The notes beneath the pieces were generated by a model, which had not been told where the DNA came from, did not search any database, and saw nothing but the letters and a program-made list of their open reading frames with translations. The translations under genes were made by a program, and so were the position numbers. Positions 63,194 to 64,000 of a DNA stretch of 64,000 nt are shown here, piece after piece. How positions within the stretch are numbered: position 1 is the first letter of the stretch; each line of letters opens with the position of its first letter. The stretch is from Acinetobacter ihumii. GTDB lineage: Bacteria; Pseudomonadota; Gammaproteobacteria; Pseudomonadales; Moraxellaceae. The stretch covers positions 532,301 to 596,300 of the forward strand of contig NZ_LR130760.1 of the NCBI RefSeq assembly GCF_900625095.1. The letters run 5' to 3'.

Positions 63194-64000
63194 ATGACCT
63201 TGGATACGATTACCCTTCTTCAGCCCGATGACTGGCATGCCCATTTACGTGATGGTCTGGCATTACAACGTACTGTACCTGATTTAGCCAAACAATTTGC
63301 ACGCGCAATCTGTATGCCGAATCTGGTACCACCCGTTAAAACGGTGGAAGAAGCCTTGGCGTATCGTGAGCGGATTATGGCTCATGTACCAGAAGGCACG
63401 CATTTTGACCCACGCATGGTGTTATATTTTACCGACCACACCTCGCCAGAAGAAGTCCGTAAGATTAAGGCCTCTGAATTTGTCAATGCCATTAAGCTTT
63501 ATCCAGCAGGTGCAACGACCAACTCGGACAATGGGGTGAGTGATATACGTAAAGTATATGCGGTGATTGAACAGTTGGAAGAACATCAAGTACCGTTATT
63601 GCTTCATGGTGAAGTTACACATCAACATGTCGATATCTTTGACCGTGAAAAACGCTTTTTGGATGAAGTCCTCTCGCCATTATTAAAGCAATTTCCTAAA
63701 TTAAAACTGGTACTTGAACATATCACGACCAGTGAAGCAGCTCATTTCGTATTGGAACATGACCGTAATGTGGCAGCTACTATTACTCCTCAGCATTTGT
63801 TGTTTAACCGTAATGACATGCTCGTGGGGGGCATTAAACCACATTTTTATTGTTTACCGATTTTGAAGCGTCAAACACATCAACAAACTTTGATTGAAGT
63901 GGCAACCAGTGGCAGTCCTAAATTCTTTTTAGGGACAGACAGTGCGCCACATTCTAAAAATGCCAAAGAAAATGCTTGTGGCTGTGCAGGCTGCTATAGT
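63194..64000 (+). CDS. pyrC: Dihydroorotase (3' cut by window)
   Basis: The frame opens at the ATG at 63194 and runs to the window end: 269 of the usual about 345 residues. The zinc-binding HxH ([10 protein letters not shown]) is near residue 15. The metal-bridging Lys ([13 protein letters not shown]) lies near 100, and His residues in LLHGEVTH (about 135-140) and LEHITT (about 175) follow, as in class II dihydroorotases. It closes the pyrimidine ring in the third step of UMP synthesis. It is upstream-separated by about 145 bases from the divergent GGDEF gene. Confidence 0.95.
   Translation, partial: MTLDTITLLQPDDWHAHLRDGLALQRTVPDLAKQFARAICMPNLVPPVKTVEEALAYRERIMAHVPEGTHFDPRMVLYFTDHTSPEEVRKIKASEFVNAIKLYPAGATTNSDNGVSDIRKVYAVIEQLEEHQVPLLLHGEVTHQHVDIFDREKRFLDEVLSPLLKQFPKLKLVLEHITTSEAAHFVLEHDRNVAATITPQHLLFNRNDMLVGGIKPHFYCLPILKRQTHQQTLIEVATSGSPKFFLGTDSAPHSKNAKENACGCAGCYS

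Noticed and set aside
63297..63539. 80-codon frame at the window end
   Set aside because: Out-of-phase shadow of pyrC; the real frame starts at 63194 and has no stop before the window ends.
1..64000. tRNA genes, riboswitches and prophage
   Set aside because: None was recognised by reading. A tRNAscan-SE, Rfam and phage-marker search would settle this; a hit would overturn the statement.

Overview
The window is a chromosomal segment of a gamma-proteobacterium, most likely an Acinetobacter species. The clues are the AT-rich base composition, an 801-residue membrane glucose dehydrogenase (the length of the A. calcoaceticus enzyme) next to an OprB-type porin, the ybgC-tolQRAB-pal order, the rplM-rpsI-sspA-sspB cluster, and an Acinetobacter-like 5S rRNA. 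The species cannot be fixed by reading alone. Nearly all of the window is ordinary core genome; the accessory parts are small scars rather than an island.

Layout. 1-6.5 kb: end of an unidentified coiled-coil protein, a two-gene RND efflux pump with a lipoprotein adaptor, then proS. 6.5-8.7 kb (minus): sulfite/nitrite reductase plus a DUF934 partner. 8.8-12.6 kb (minus): oprB-gcd, porin plus PQQ glucose dehydrogenase. 12.7-18.8 kb: a CaiB/BaiF CoA-transferase, a divergent AraC regulator, a thiolase and a FadJ-like fusion, forming a beta-oxidation neighbourhood with unusual hairpins between the last two. 19-28.4 kb: single genes (patatin, glyoxalase-fold protein, GNAT, METTL25-like methyltransferase, hemolysin III, MFS/MHS transporter, metallophosphoesterase, phospholipase D lipoprotein, PlsC-type acyltransferase). 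28.4-34.5 kb: a Fur-box-like site with a 45-residue membrane peptide, hflX, a CidA/LrgB pair, a DUF2147 protein, and apaH-rsmA-pdxA. 34.5-37.5 kb: rplM-rpsI and sspA-sspB with a tail-anchored protein.

37.5-41.2 kb is a decay zone: a headless PfpI-family pseudogene, a 5S rRNA with no 23S next to it, an IS30-family transposase tail whose end supplies the last codons of a LysR gene, a salicylate-hydroxylase-like monooxygenase, and the first 13 codons plus terminal repeat of an IS3-family element. 41.2-46 kb (minus): a type I secretion operon (TolC-like, LapB-like ABC, HlyD-like) with no substrate in view. 46.6-48.7 kb (minus): modABC, with a ModE-like palindrome in front.

48.9-64 kb (mostly plus): a dNTPase, ruvAB, two tandem Bor-family lipoproteins, the Tol-Pal envelope system with a long 16-residue repeat in TolA, a small protein, fbp, a TrmH-type methyltransferase, a sigma-factor/membrane-protein/DUF3106 operon whose ribosome binding site lies in a perfect 15-bp inverted repeat, a GGDEF cyclase, and the start of pyrC, cut by the window end.

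I found no CRISPR array, prophage, complete insertion sequence or recognisable new defence system. The best leads for something undescribed are the inverted repeat and operon at 60.35-61.74 kb, the Fur-box microprotein at 28.5 kb, and the intergenic hairpins at 16.4-16.7, 20.6 and 23.1 kb.
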